From contig JADWOT020001812.1 of NCBI GenBank assembly GCA_036345935.2, positions 1 to 64,000 of the forward strand: a DNA stretch of 64,000 nt. Direction: 5' to 3'. Source of the DNA: Taenia hydatigena (taxonomy: Eukaryota; Platyhelminthes; Cestoda; Cyclophyllidea; Taeniidae). The notes below the pieces were generated by a model. It had not been told where the DNA came from. It searched no databases and saw only the letters and a program-made list of their open reading frames with translations. Shown here piece by piece: positions 40,701 through 54,000 of this stretch; within the stretch, counting starts at the first letter, position 1; each line of letters starts with the position of its first letter. Both the position numbers and the translations under genes were made by a program.

Positions 40701-41459
40701 TACGCTCAATGCAGTCGCACATTAATATCGCTTTTAAAGGAGATTGGTTTGCGAAAGCAATAATTGTGTGGACAAGATGTCGAGGGGCTTAACATCTGCA
40801 TTTGAGATTTACCGCAATTTCTTTATTCTAGTTAATAGAAATGCCGCCATGGCATTCGGTTTTCATCCGGTTCCTGCTGCAGTGGAGTCATATATTAAGT
40901 GGACTTAGTGCTAGGTTACCGGAGTCATTTGTGTAGTTTGCGTAAGGACCTTAGATATGGACTTCAACATCTTGCTAATTGAGCCCAACCGTTTCCGAAT
41001 GTGCATTGCAAGAGATAACTGTTTGTCAGTTACTCTGCGCAATTTTGTTTCTCCAAAGATTTACGATTTTACTTCTACGTTACTTCAGGCACTCACATCT
41101 ATGACGGCTAAGTGGCACTTATAAATATGATTCATATTCATCCGTTCCTCAACCATAGGGTCATCTTGCCACCTTTGCCTAATATCTTTTAGCTGTTTCG
41201 TGGCAGTACAATGCAGACAGGAAACACTTCGCTTCAACGAGTTTGTCAAAAAGATTTCAAAAAATACGACTTATTGAACATTAAGTTTCTACCCTGCTTG
41301 TCACATCTAATCAAGCTGACAGTCCTAGTCTACAAATGACGCCAGGTTTGGCCTTTTATTTTATAGGCAGTAGCACCAAGACAAATTTACCCCTTAGAAT
41401 TTGCTGCCGGAATCTCATTGACTTACACTAAAAGATGAAGCACTCTCCTTATCATCAGC
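34761..41459. other. Gene-poor stretch; ambiguous frames at 35.9-36.8 kb
   Basis: No supported gene. At 35895-36365 (+) a 156-codon frame overlaps several minus-strand frames (36083-36793), two of them hydrophobic or Arg/Cys-rich. A stop-poor block on both strands could be a real exon cluster, but splice signals do not pick a strand. The remainder (37-41.4 kb) shows only short frames. Confidence 0.3.
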
Positions 41460-41702
41460 ATTGTGGGATCGAATGAAGCCCACAGGAAATGAAGACTCAC
41501 CCGCTGAATGATATCTCATTCACATCCAAGCGGTCAAAATCAGACCCACAGACAACGCACCGACAATTTTATTTGCGCTTTTCTTTAGTAGAGCACCTTT
41601 GCGTCCCTTAAAGCGAAAGTGGATGAGGACACAGTGCTTTGTCAGAACTCTCGGCTTTTTAAATATTTCAAGGTTTGATTCCGAGGACACGTTTTCATCT
41701 TC
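41460..41702 (-). repeat. Dispersed repeat pair E, copy 1 (inverted)
   Basis: Read on the minus strand, this matches 62159-62420 on the plus strand. The blocks are AAGATGAAAACGTGTCCT against AAGATGAAAATGTGTCCT (one difference), TTGACCGCTTGGATGTG against ATGACCGGCTGGATGTG, and ATTCGATCCCA in both. A minus-strand frame ending IVGALSVGLILTAWM is open here, but the partner is frame-disrupted. It abuts repeat pair F at about 41702. Confidence 0.65.
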
Positions 41703-41990
41703 ATTGGAACAGGAACGCGGCAACTATGTGTGATTGGTCTTACTGGAAGGGCACGGAGCACGGAATGCAATCGAACCTCATCCCCGTGTGCCTTTGTGTG
41801 GCTACTGCATTTCCAAAAGCGTGTTGAAGCCCTCGAAACATTGCATGCGCAAGTAGAACTTGCAATTTCTGTGACGCTGGGTATGATGCTGTGCCCTCAA
41901 TTACGCACAGTACATTTTATTCGCCTTCAGCCCTTAACTGCTTATCTGTCCTTCTACACATCTTTGCATCTCATTTTACTCGCGCAACAC
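41702..41990 (+). repeat. Dispersed repeat pair F, copy 1
   Basis: Direct repeat with 63718-63996. Shared blocks include TATGTGTGATTGG, GGAATGCAATC, AACATTGCATGC/AACACTGCATGC, CTGTGACGC and CACAGTACA. A 138-codon plus-strand frame (41730-42146) runs through it, but the partner does not keep that frame. A domain is not recognised. Confidence 0.75.
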
Positions 41991-43869
41991 TTTGCCTTGC
42001 CGATAATCTCCACTAGCTACTCAAGCCTGTATTGCTCTACTTCACCTACTTCGACACTTAACTCATTTTACGACTTAATGAAAATCCTGCATTTTTTTCT
42101 GAATGTTTCTTCTTTATCCTTTAAACGCTTTTTCCTATTGGTTTGACTATTCTTTGTTTCATATTCGCGACTCAAGAAGCGTATGGTTTCATCGTTATAG
42201 TCTCGGGACATTGAAATGTATCCCCTTATTTCCAATGCGATGATCCCAATGCTTGAGTGGTTCGGCATGCCTACTGAGAGCAGAAGCCCTATCTCATGTC
42301 ATCTTAGCCGCACCGACCGATTAATTTTCGCATTTGTGCCATCTCTCAAGGGTAGCGCACACTTCCATTGGTTTAAGTGCAAACCAAGCCACAATCATAC
42401 TTCCGCATTTCCTTTATTAATCACTCTCTTGGAAATAAATTGCGATAAAACATCACAAAAATATCTACGGTGGTTGTCTCTGCAAACTAGCAGAAAGCAT
42501 TGTTGGGGATTCCATTTAGTGAGTGCCAGCCGAAGACATGATTCTAGCCAGCCACGCCCATGCATGCAACCAATCATCTGTCTTACATTTTCGCCCACCA
42601 GAACAAAGCTTTTACCACTAATACAGGAGCTATTTAGTAAGTCTGCTGGTTGCACGGGCATTTTAGCTAGGCAGTGCTCGAAATCTCAATACACGTGCAA
42701 GCTGAAATAAAACTTTTGTAGAACACCGCACAATATTACACCAAAAGAGGTGGATAAGGATGCTAAGTTAGTGACATGGGCTGCAGGTCACCCTTTTTTA
42801 TAGAGAAGGGAGACCATCGGTGGTAATACTCCTCTAACTAGACACCCAATTATGGATGGTCAGTTGAGCGGGCCTGTATTCAAAGGCACTTTCTACCAGT
42901 AGCATATCATGCGAAACAAAGTTGGTGACATTAGGTCAAATTAAAAAAGGCTGCAGGCCATGATTAGGTGGCTAATGTGTTCATAAATGCAGCACAAAGT
43001 ATGCACCTTTTACCTTTATTTTATCATTCTGACACAAGAACCGCACCTGCGATGCAATTTCGACTGTACCTCTCAAATCTGTCCCATCCGTTAAGTGTTT
43101 GACTGGTAGAAAAAGACATAATCTACACTTTCATCATGGTCCTTATCGCTTGCAACGAAACAATGAGTTCCGCCATTACAGATGGTGAGATTGTCAAAAT
43201 CCGATGCCATGCAAGAAGGCAGCTTTAATTTGGCTTAATGATAATACTGAATTGCTAAGCATCAAACGCCATGTGGTCCAAATCAAAAGCGGCTATACTT
43301 TAACGTCAGCCTTAGCTCTAGAAACTAGTTACTCCATTTTGAGCTATCCAAATATTATAGAAGTTCTATGGATGCCCTTGGTGGTTTCTTGTCTGCTGCA
43401 TCAGTAGATAACACGTCGTTTGCCGAAACTCGCTACGAGTTCGAAGTCCAGAATAGCAAGTAAACGGGGAGTCCTTACAAGCGCTATTGCATCTGAATGT
43501 ATTTTAACAGTAACATAAGTAAACAGCGTGAAGCAATGCAAGAATCCGGTTCTTTACTTTTTTTGAATTTTCAGGAGCGAGTTTTATTTATTTTACATTG
43601 TTCTTTAAGGACATCGTTTTGCTCAAAATTCAGGTCTGTTCCAAAATTAGGTAGGTCTTCAGTGCTTATCCACGGTACTCCTTCAACACGTAGCCTTGCC
43701 CTTCCCACCATTCGACACATCGAGCAACTTTTTAGAAATCGCTGGCTTCTTTAGGACTGGCAAACAAATGATGCAATCATTACGTTCCAACCTTTCCATG
43801 TAATTGGCAATGAACACCAAAGGCATTAGTATACATTTTGATCCAATATTCTTTGAGGAATAGCGTCTC
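41991..43869. other. Stretch with overlapping open frames, no gene called
   Basis: A 164-codon plus-strand frame (42216-42710) overlaps an 88-codon minus-strand frame (42395-42661) that reads more like protein (for example WNPQQCFLLVCRDNHRR). Neither has splice or homology support. The part at 43683-43755 faintly resembles an internal part of the 46-47 kb gene but is too diverged to call. Confidence 0.3.
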
Positions 43870-44115
43870 GGTGTAAGATTCACCTACTTCTCTGATGCTG
43901 TTGGTGGCAGCGATGTCAAACCCGAAAGCGTCAAACGTATCTTCGCTGTTCTGGGTACTGCGGCGGACAAGTCTCTTAAACAAACACTGAGCGCAATAAA
44001 TATGAAAGATGTGGAAAGGGAGGAGGAAAGGAGAATGGATTTCTTCACGAGCCTTGTTTGGCGACGCGGCCTTGTATTGTACTGTCCTCTCATGACTGAG
44101 TTAGTAAATTGGTGG
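43870..44115 (+). pseudogene. Degenerate fragment related to the 46-47 kb gene
   Basis: This segment aligns by eye with the last third of the intact exon at 46394-47299. ATGAAAGATGTGGAAAGGGA matches ATGGATGATGTGAAAAAAAA, followed by AGGAGAATGGATTTCTTCA against AGCGGAATGGGTCTATTCA. GTCCTCTCATGA matches CTCCTCTAATGA. Upstream, LLVAAMSN against LLAAYGSN is seen in another frame, so frameshifts are present. It lacks the conserved RRDIF..CQDVIWR end and stops match beyond about 44110. It lies 2 kb upstream of the intact gene in the same orientation, as expected for tandem duplication. Confidence 0.5.
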
Positions 44116-44424
44116 ATGTAATGCGTCGAAAGGGTCAAGTTTACACCGGCAATCGTAGGAAACAATTTAATGGTTCAATGAAAGCCTGTGAACCTCGACC
44201 GGCATCAGTGCTCCTCAAATTGCTATACCTTTCAGTCTAGCTCGGTTAAGTACTCGGAATGCAACTAGTACAAACAAAAACATTGAATTTTTCCCCGAAT
44301 TCCTACTTTTCTGTCTTCCATTCGCAGATTGATTATGGCACGAAGGCAGTATATTTCGCAGTCTGCTGGCTTGTTAGTAAAGTTAGCTTAAAGTAATTAT
44401 TTTGGGGCTTTTGGACGCTCGCAG

Positions 44425-44524
44425 CGTACAAGAGTTTACAGCGAAATTCGAAGGTGGCGGAACCGTAGACAATGTCGAAAACGCATCCTTCGGATCCGCT
44501 AGGTACAATTCATTGCCATTGCTT
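44425..44524 (+). CDS. Possible internal exon upstream of the 46-47 kb gene
   Basis: Bounded by a CGCTCGCAG acceptor and a GTGAGT donor, this 100-bp stretch has a single frame open to the donor. It encodes a plausible peptide including VQEFTAKFEGGGTVDN and ASFGSARYNSLPLL. It ends in phase 0, compatible with a possible acceptor at 45867. It could be an upstream exon of the 45.9-47.3 kb gene, but the joining intron would be about 1.3 kb and there is no independent support. Confidence 0.22.
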
Positions 44525-45912
44525 GTGAGTAAAAAGTCATTACTAATTGAAAACATTAAAGCTGTAATGTGATTATCGTTATTTATAACATAAATCCGCT
44601 TGGTTTATCGCAGCTTTGCTGTTATTGATAACTGCCTGCCTTTTAACATTGGTTGTAAAATCAAAGCAAGCTGGAAACATAACGGCCACGTTTTCAAATT
44701 TGCGCGACTACACTTTTTCTCTTTAGATGGATATTCAAAATATTGTTTTAAATACGACTGTGGAGCACATGCAGTGAAACACACCAGATTTGCGAATGAG
44801 ACACATATGTTTGACTAACAAAAGGAAATCGGACTGCTGCTGTGGCTCAGAAAACAGCCAACCCACTGAAGACAAAGTGGTGCAATAGTGTACCCAGGGA
44901 CATGGACTAAAGTCATTGCGAAGGACAAATGACGCAAAGCACACTTCTGAACAGAGTTTTATTTCATTGTGGAGGTCAAGTAGCGCAACTGTAGGCCACT
45001 GGACATAAAATAATAACAGATTACTAAACGCGATTTCAGGCTATTGAGGTGTCCAATAAGGAAATAGTAAAGTCCTGGATAGGTTTAGGGGCCAATTGCG
45101 TCAAAGGTCAGCATTGAAGCTCTAATTATGCAACGATTAGCCACAGGAATTAATTCAGGGTCATCTTAATAGTCAAATGTTGGTAGACTGTTGGACAGAA
45201 CTAAAGTTTCTTATACAGATTATATGTAGCAATTGTGAAGGCTTAGGGGGTGTTATAGTTCATTATATAAGCCAGTGATGCAATGACAAAGCACTAACAA
45301 TGGCTTGACATTATTTTAGATGTAAAAGTCCTGCAGTAGTTGGGCTCTGCATAAAATAAGAGCTTTTTAAAATCTCATGGCAAGAATGAGGCCTCGGACA
45401 GGGCATAGTTGAGGTCAAGCAACAAATCGCTGCTGCTCTCACCGCTTTCCTTTGTCAACTTCCGGCGTTGGTCACCACAACCTAATCTGCCCTGAAGGAC
45501 AACATCCACGAGCCAATGATGCCAACTACCCAATTTCGTTGAGGTTAGGGAGATATTTGAAGGTGAAGTCACCTAGTCCCATTGACAATCCTGCACTATG
45601 TCAAGTATTGCCCAGTTTGAGAAATGGACTTAGGGACATGAAACTTTGCTAGCCACGAGGCGTATCTATGGCTAGACATAAAGATAGAATCAATATGATG
45701 GTATGAAATCTAGGTAAAGTTAAGACGTTATTTGGATTATATAATATTTGCCTGTGGTCATTCAAACCCACTCCCCCAACATAAGCAACATGAACTTCCG
45801 TTCCTATATCTGCTGCCATTTTAGCGGAATTACTTGGATTTTAAGTTCACTTGATTGACTATGACAGGAATCACCTTTGATCAGCACACCACCCGCTCAA
45901 AACACAGTTCAT

Positions 45913-47299
45913 ATGAATATTCTCCCTACAACATGTTTCTTCGATAGCTGCCAATGTTGGATGCGCCCAACTATGAGTCCCTTCCAGATCCGTTTCCTTT
46001 GCATAAGATCTTCGGAAATTCGAATGCGCTTTTTTACTTGCAATTTCACATCTGCAAGTAAATGTGACCACTTCTTGAACTGCATTTAAATGGAATTCGC
46101 AGGGTTGATTATCTCTCTCACCTCAACGGTAAGGACGGCTTGTGGTAACTCATCCACTCGAATTTCACTCATTTTATGAGAAGTTCAAGGCGTTTGTCAG
46201 AAATTGCAAAATGGAGCTGGAAGTAAGTTACACCTCTCAGCCTTTCTAAAATGCTAATCTCGTTCCATTCATCAAGCCGATGTTAGACATCCTCTGTTTT
46301 CATGAATTGTCAAGTAAGATACATGAAGATGTTCACGCTCGTTTTGAGTATAATAGTTTTACTCGTCGGTTAACCGATGGATGCATTTTATAGGTGAGAT
46401 CGCACGATAAGAAGATCACGGACCTCTGTCGAGAATTAGTTGAAATGTTGTGCAAATACCTTGGGGTTGCTGACATAGTAAGTGTTTGCACAGCAATTCC
46501 AAGCTGGGAGTGGGTTCTCTTTCTACAAGCGCCGTATTCATACGTCAACAAGTGGAAGTGGATTGACAAACGAACCTACACAACACTGCTGATTATGCGC
46601 ACTGCGGATATCTGCAAAGCCGTTGAACAGCACTTCAGTCAAATGCAATTCGACATTCAATTTCCATTAATTCGAGCTCCTCGTGAAGCGTATGAAAGAG
46701 TCACCTGCCTTCTATTTCCTTCTACCTTGACAATAGGAGAGGACGTTTTCTTTCCCGTGCATCCGTTGCAGCTAGACACTCATTTCTTTTTAAACATTGT
46801 GAATTCCACCGGCCCTACATCGGTATACGTTCAAACAATGGATCACCCTCCTCCATCGAATGCTTATTATTGTTCTCTGGCACCTATGGAATTTCAACTT
46901 GTTAGCAGAGAACTGGAGAGGAGCCTGAGTGGTCCAGAAGCACATTTTGCCGCATTCGACTGCATTCTCTATGTACTAAAGCTTTCACTGCTTGCGGCAT
47001 ACGGGTCCAATATCGCTGTCGAATTGCAACCCTTATTGAGGGCACTGTCGTCCAGACACACTTTCGGGATTGTAATCATGGATGATGTGAAAAAAAAAGA
47101 GAGAAGCGGAATGGGTCTATTCATGAACTATGCGGAGGAAATGGACTTCGCCAACGGCTCTCCTCTAATGAATGCGTCAATGAACTGGCGCATATGGCGC
47201 GTTCAAGACTGCAACAGTCACATTACGCAGCGCAGGGACATTTTCGAATGGGTGTGCCAGGATGTAATTTGGCGACGAATGCAAGAATCTGTAATTTAA
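45913..47299 (+). CDS. Unrecognised protein, intact member of a local duplicated gene family
   Basis: Exons 45913-46057, 46134-46222 and 46394-47299 join in matching phases (1, then 0) to give 379 aa from the ATG at 45913. The last exon is certain: acceptor TTTTATAG, then 302 codons without a stop, which chance does not explain here. Exon 46134-46222 has a GTAAGT donor and encodes LEFHSFYEKFKAFVRNCKME, which reads straight into the last exon. The first exon is weaker, and the true start could be further upstream (frame open from 45868). Introns are 76 and 171 bp. The protein is neither secreted-looking nor clearly membrane-bound. Its C-terminal blocks (FDCILYVLKLSLLAAYGSN, DDVKKKERSGMGLF, RRDIFEWVCQDVIWRR) are the parts kept in two degenerate copies at 33.5 and 43.9 kb. 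I recognise no domain. The copies' decay and this one's integrity suggest selection, but expression is untested. Confidence 0.65.
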
Positions 47300-48075
47300 T
47301 TAGCTACAATACCTTGTGTAATGCTTAAATTTGTGAACTGGTTCATTAATTTTCTTAATAATTGAGGAAGATTAATATATTCTTGTCCTATCTTAAATGC
47401 TTTTTATCCGTAATGAGGTTAAGTATCTAATGTCTTTGGCGTTGACTAGAACTTTAACGAAAGTTCTAGACTAAAGAATGCATCAAAAATGGAATTGCGC
47501 AAGACTGTGCTGGGTCTATTCATAAAATATTTTGACTAGAGCATCGTTGGCAAGATGACTTATTTCTGCTTGATGCAGTGGGTGACTCTATCCTTTCCCA
47601 TTTATGCCCCTCCTTCTCGTTCCCCTTTCCTCCGAGTTTCACCGCGTTGTCAATTAAATCTGACTTGCCCAATATCGAGTTGAGTGTTGCTCATTAAGTA
47701 CGGAGTTTGCGCACGTATCGGCAAATATTTTGCTCTTTGAGACGCATTTCTGAACCGGCATTAGTCACCCAGTTGTCCGTCATCTTTGGTCAAGCGCCTC
47801 GTTTGACTGCTCATTCCCTCGCCTTTGATCCTACCCTAAGTCTAATCTTTCTAATATTCTTAAGAAAAGACCGCTGTTTCTGCTGCTCTCATCCCATCAA
47901 ACTTACAGTGTTGCATACTTGTTCATCAGTGGGTACTTTGAGATCAATGCCCTGCGATGGTATGATAAGTAGTAGTTGTTGCTATTAGTTTCTGAAGAAC
48001 CAGTGCCTCCACATAAAACAGTGGCTTGTGTGTAGAGTTTTTTCACAAGCGGATGAAGGCAGCTGTTGAGTGGTC
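46850..48075 (+). repeat. Segmental duplication D, copy 2 (intact exon end + 3' flank)
   Basis: Partner of 33530-34760 in direct orientation, about 13 kb away. It spans the last ~450 bp of coding sequence and ~775 bp of 3' flank. Shared flank blocks include CTTACAGTGTTGC near 47904 and GTGGCTTGTGTGTAGAG near 48021. A canonical AATAAA was not found shortly after the stop at 47299. Confidence 0.8.
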
Positions 48076-51000
48076 GAGACAGCAGATTTATCGTAATAAA
48101 AACGCGCCACAAATACATTTAGATAGAAAATGTAGGCAAGGCGTGATAACGTATGTGGTGTATTCCCTGGTTGTTGCGTCATTCCCGAAAGGAATTTCTG
48201 TTATTTGCAACAGGAGCGCAATAGAAACATGCACTAATACTGGCGGAATTGGTCGTGATGACGCATTTGAAGGTAGACATGCGTGATTGACGCGTATCAA
48301 ACTAACTTTACTAATCGTTCATACTAACGCAACCTCATGGGCTTCAAGCGCAAGAAGTGGCGATTCCGTAGGCCAATTTTTAGCAGTGACAAAGTTGTGA
48401 AATGGTCGTCCGTGACAGAGTTTAACCCATAAGTTCAAATTTACTAGTTAGAATTGTGTTTGTACGTTCGAAAATGCCGAATTTCCTCTTCACATTGTTG
48501 GTTATACTGAAATCGCACCCCATGGGCATACATTGCATTGAATGTGGCAGTGCTTGTTCACAAAGCGGATGACTAGTTACGCTTCCGTGACGAACTTTCA
48601 TCTCATATGAACAGCTTAATAATGAAGACTTGCAGGCGGGACGTTATGCTTAGCATTCACAGAAACTTTGGCTACTTACTGGCACAATGAAGAGAATTTA
48701 AGTGTGCCTACTCGCTCATAGAAGACAACAACTTAGTTTATGTAATTTTCTAACAATTCAAACCACACACCATGCGAGAATTATGTCCTATTTATGTCTA
48801 AAACATGCCATTCCACATCCTTGCGTGTTTCTACTAGTCATCATGTCCCGCCAATAACAGTTCACCCATGACCGTGACTAGGTTATACGGCGTTTCAAAT
48901 AAAGGTAGCGCAATGCAAAAATACCAGCAATGAGGCGAAACTGTTGACAAACGTCAATTGTGTATTGCATCGATTCTGTAGAAATGCAAGGATGCTTTCT
49001 TTTCTCCTAATCGTCCCTAATTTTGGTCATCGATTCGCACTTTCACCTTTATAATGGCTTTGGGTTAACAAGATTCTGACATGTTAGATGTTCGAGCAGT
49101 GTTGCACAGCTTCTACCGACAAATCCACAGACCCCGCAAATTCAAAATTTCTCACATGGCGTACTCTGCTCTATTAGCCTCCCAGTGATGTATTGGTGCA
49201 TGCATTTGGACGCACTTTTCTCCATCGTCGTATGGCTGCATTTGACTTGACGTGCGTCTGCACTAACTACTTAACGCAATGAGTTTTGATGTAAGGACTG
49301 AATCCGCGACTTGCTGCTACATGTCTTATCCATGGCAAATTGACCTGTTTTTGCACAAAAGCTTTAGAGAAGGGATAAAATTTAGGTTTTCACACCCCGC
49401 AATATGTGCCACATTCTCTGATGAAGCGCAGCAACTGAATTGAACTACTGAAGGTCCAAAACGAGTTTCCAATTAAACTCTCTCTATACAGTTTATGGTA
49501 AAACATTGGCACATGGTGCAAAAGGATGTAAAAGAACGTTGTTATATTTTGATTCCGCATCGGGAACTAAAGGTAATGCAGTTGGAAATGCGTGCAACCA
49601 CATCATTACAATTCAACCAAAAACATGAATTTCACTTAATGAAGGGCGTAAAGGAGGGCTATTTACCTCTGATAGCCAGAAGATTGAATTGCAGCCGCAT
49701 ATTTGTGCATACTTATTCGTTTACACAGCACATATGTGCATGTGTTCTTAATAGCTTTCTGCAACCTCCATACATTGTGAGACTATTTCATAGGCATTGC
49801 ATCTACTTTCCCATGAAGTGGTTGCATTTGCTGAACCCAAACAATTTGCATTAGGCCTGCTAGGTGGCTTTAAACTACCTCATGATAAGTGCACCTTCCA
49901 CTAGGACTGGTGTCTGCCTTTTCAAAGTGAGGAAAACTGAATGGTAATTATCAGCCTCTCAGAATTTAAAATGCGCCTTCACCAACATTCCGCATTTAGA
50001 GGCCACGGAGCTGCCGATTAAAATCGGTCATACTACCAGCAGCATTGCCCAGTTCAATCCACACAATCCTGTAGCGGAATGTAAGGGCGCGCCTGCTGCT
50101 TGGAATACTGACGATACTTGTCTGGTTTCAAATCTCACTCTTGAGCTTCAAAACGCCTTTCAAGCTTACAATCACATACATTTTTTACTCACACAGCCAA
50201 CTCCTTGTGGCATGCATTGACTAGCAGCTTATATTTAGTAAGGTTATACCAAACCATAATTTGCACCCAATTTGATGCCACTTAGAGTCCTGCAAAATTA
50301 GCAATGCATTACTATTTAAATATTAACATACTCAAAATGCCAAGCTAAGGTCAATCTTTTTTGTGGCCTTGGTAGGAAGGGCAAGAATCCTACCCTGTGT
50401 GGGGAGTGCACAAAAGTGCATGAACGTGGAGTTGTTTGTGTGTGGGTCCATCAACAAACCACCTTGGACGAGTTAGAACTGATACGCACGGTTTGCGAGC
50501 ATATCCATTCATAAACTTAATTTGCGCTAGTTTTTTAAAAGCAATGTAGAGCCACCTCCTTGACTGACTGCTTTACAGGTACTCCAAGTCAGAGCATTAG
50601 CAGTCATTGCTGTAGGTATTGAAGGCGCGGGGACAGTTAGATAGCTAGCAATGCAAACAAAAATAAGTTCAGCGAATGGCGCATTGCAGCAGCATTGTTT
50701 TCCTAAATGGTCTTTAATTTAAGAGTTCACTGTTTGTTGCTTTGGACTCTGGGTGCAGTTGCACTGGCAACATGTGTGTGCTTTTGCTCCTAAAAACTGC
50801 ACGGGATATGTTGAACTGTTCAGTAAATAAGTAACATGCAAACAATGCTAATAGCAGTCAGTATCACAGACAAACTCAAATCGCAATGAGAAATGCTATT
50901 AATGGGGATACAACATTAGCTTGTAGCCTCCTTGGCAGTGGCGTACCTTCACGTCCAAGAGAAAGGCAACATCCAGTGAGTGGCCGTTGGACAAACAGCG

Positions 51001-54000
51001 CAGGCGCTTGAAGCCATCCAACGGATTTATTGTAAGTTGCTTCGACTAAGCGGAATCAACTACTTTGTGTTAATATAGACGCATTGAGAAACACTGCGCA
51101 ATAAAGACTAGGAAATCACGCTCGCAAATATAAGGAACTACCTAAAAAAATATTCAAAAATGCATGGCACTTGCATTCAATAGACGGACACCTATGTAAA
51201 TAAAATGCAACTGGCTTCGTGATATTCACTAAGGCTGCTACCATTTAACTTTCAGGCTGCTTGGAACGGTGTGTCTTAATTTTTTACTTTTGGTTGGGCA
51301 AAATGCACGGAAAGCGCACGTATCTGACCGGATTGCCTAAGTCGCAGACGTTGTTTAAAACTATGACGACATTTTTCTCCATCCCTTTTTACTATACGTT
51401 GGTGCTTTATTATAACCTACATGAAGTGCGTTGAATTAAGAACACTAACTCCCCAACTTAACGTTCCTGCTCGAATCTTTAGCAGTTCGTCGGGGGCAAT
51501 GCGGCAAGTGACGCAAACATAATAAATAGGGCAAACAAACGACGAAACCCGGGTCGCTTCTTATTGTGATAAATTTTTTACGAAAACCTGCCAGCTCGAC
51601 ATAGTTGAGGACTACTACAGCAAAATATATAGACGAATATTTCGGTTTAAAAAGAGCCCGTGTTCATTGGGTTGCAGGGGCGGTATTATGCACAGATATA
51701 CCTGCAGAAAGATGGCGTGGAAACGCGTCAAGCTTTGCACAGCAGAAAGAAGGTGTATTAAGCGAGTGAAAGCTTTCTGTCAATTGGATCCTTTTGCAAC
51801 CACCTTTTCGCGCAATCGGTCTGTGATGGTCTCCAGTTGATAAACATTATGACTAAAGATCTCTTTTTAATCTTTACCTAAAGGTTCGCAGTGCGACTTA
51901 TAACTCGAAATCAGAGCCGATGCGCTTTAGGCATTGGGGTATTCGTTTTGCTAAAATGCCTTGCTAAACGCTGCAACTTGGCAACTTAATATTTATAAAG
52001 GCATTTTAAGAAGTAAACAATGCATACACTCGGAGCACTGCACCGTAATTAAGTGTTTACAACCTCATGTACAAGTCTTATTTCTCAATCCATTGTCAGT
52101 AGTGCGAGAGAGGCTGAAGTATTGCTGATTGGGAGCGAGTTTGTGATTGCAGGGTAGCTAATAATGACACAGCAGGAAGCGTATGCAATAATAAATTAAG
52201 TGGTGACACGGTAGCAGGAGAATCGGCTTACAGTTGCTTGGGCGGTGACATTGGCGATTCGGCCAACAGACGAGGAATCATGCTGCTTCTTGGAGATGAC
52301 AAGCGTCAAACATTTAGGCAACAAATAATTCTACTTGCAATCATGCATTCGTGCCAGAATGGCGGCAGGATCCCGTAAACTACGTTCTGTGGATAAAGTC
52401 ATTCAACCAAAGTTAGTTGCTCAAAGCTATTTTGAAATTCCATGGAGGCATCTCGCACCAAGGTAGTCGCCTCCTTTTACTGGAAAGAAAAAGGCTTCGC
52501 GACTGTTAAATTGAGAATGGGAAACAGATAAGGGACAAGTGAGCTTAAAAGGATGTAGCAGTGACCCAACAGATAAACAACCTCAAATCAAGTAATTCAC
52601 CATGGTGAATAGGCATATGAAAATGCTTGGAAAGAATTAGTTTCTTACATTTGTCGCAGCAGGTGGCTATTCGTTCGCTTGAACGCGAATTGCGCACATG
52701 TAGTTAGTTGGCAAAAGGAAAGTTCTTCGCTGACCGTCATAAATGGTCTAATGTCACGCGACAGTTGCTATCCTTCCCAGTCACCTCCACCTTTGTTTTG
52801 CTTCTTTGTTTTTGCTAACACATTTCGCAGACTACGATGCATTATGGAAGTTAATTCCGAAAAAAATCAGTGGACATGTGGTTTCAGAGCCTATTTATGT
52901 TTTTAAAACCCATTGTACAAGAATTAACCGGGATTTAAAGGGAATTCACTACCACAGTCCGTAAGATGTTGGGCATTAGTCACCAAAGAAATGTAGCTGA
53001 GTGCTCTACCAATCAGGATGATGTAAAATCATTGTGTCGGAATAACGAAATACTACTCTTTTAAGGAACCTGCGCCAACGGTTGCACTGGTTGTGGCATG
53101 ACTATGAGCAAAACTATTTGGTGTCACGGCGATTTCGTGCAATACATTTATTCAGCCCAGAGAAGATCAATAGATAAGGAAAGGCGGTTTGCAGATGCTC
53201 TACTCTAGCCGGCAGCCATGTGTTTCCTTAACGCTAACTTTCATAGGAGATGCAGAAATGCTTGTGTATCCTGGTGATTGTGCCATTGGAGATGTGCGCA
53301 CTAAAAGTTGATGCTCCTTGAGTGCATAGAGAATAGGCATATATGTTGAACGGAAAGCACTTCGTACACGAAGACCAAAGTGAATACCACTAGTGTATTT
53401 CGGTGATGAAGCAGCTGCAATTTTAAAGCTTGATGGTAGACAACCTTCACTTCCTTGTGTGTGCAAGTAGGTGGTAAGAAGAGAGCGCTACTGTCTCATA
53501 GATACAACGAATACAATGCGTTTGGTAGCTTTGATTAATAGCCTTTTAGCAGTAATGTCATTGTCAGAAATTGAATAGGTACGTCAGTCATTTTCATGCT
53601 TTTAACTCCGTCCCTATTGCAATGTTTTTTCACAACCCTTCTTCTTTTGATACAATTTTTTCCTAAACCTCATTTTACTAGAGGTGGAGCGTTGCATCTA
53701 CTTAAGGTTTTTCCTAAGGCAGACTGCAGTCTCATCACATACCAATGAATTACGGTTCTCCATTGCTAGCCGTTGGAGGCCAACGGTACAGGTGCTGCTA
53801 CTCAAATGAAAATGGCGCTTGTGTTGGTGTGTCGCGAAATAGTTTATGCACTCTTCTTCAAAAAACATGTGGAAATCTATAAAAACGACCTTTTATTCAT
53901 GATAATTTACACTAAACTAAAGACGTTTTTTTTGGCTACGTACATTTTCTTGTTGCTATTGTCGTCATGCAACGAAATGCGTCCAAGGAAGTCAGTATTA

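Noticed and set aside
42216..42710. 164-codon plus-strand open frame overlapping an 88-codon minus-strand frame.
   Set aside because: No splice or homology support; a frame of this length is roughly what chance allows once in a window of this size.
43880..44010. A frame resembling the N-terminal half of acidic ribosomal protein P2 (VGGSDVKPESVKRIFAVL).
   Set aside because: DNA-level alignment with the intact gene at 46.4-47.3 kb explains the segment better, and the P2-like reading is out of frame with it.
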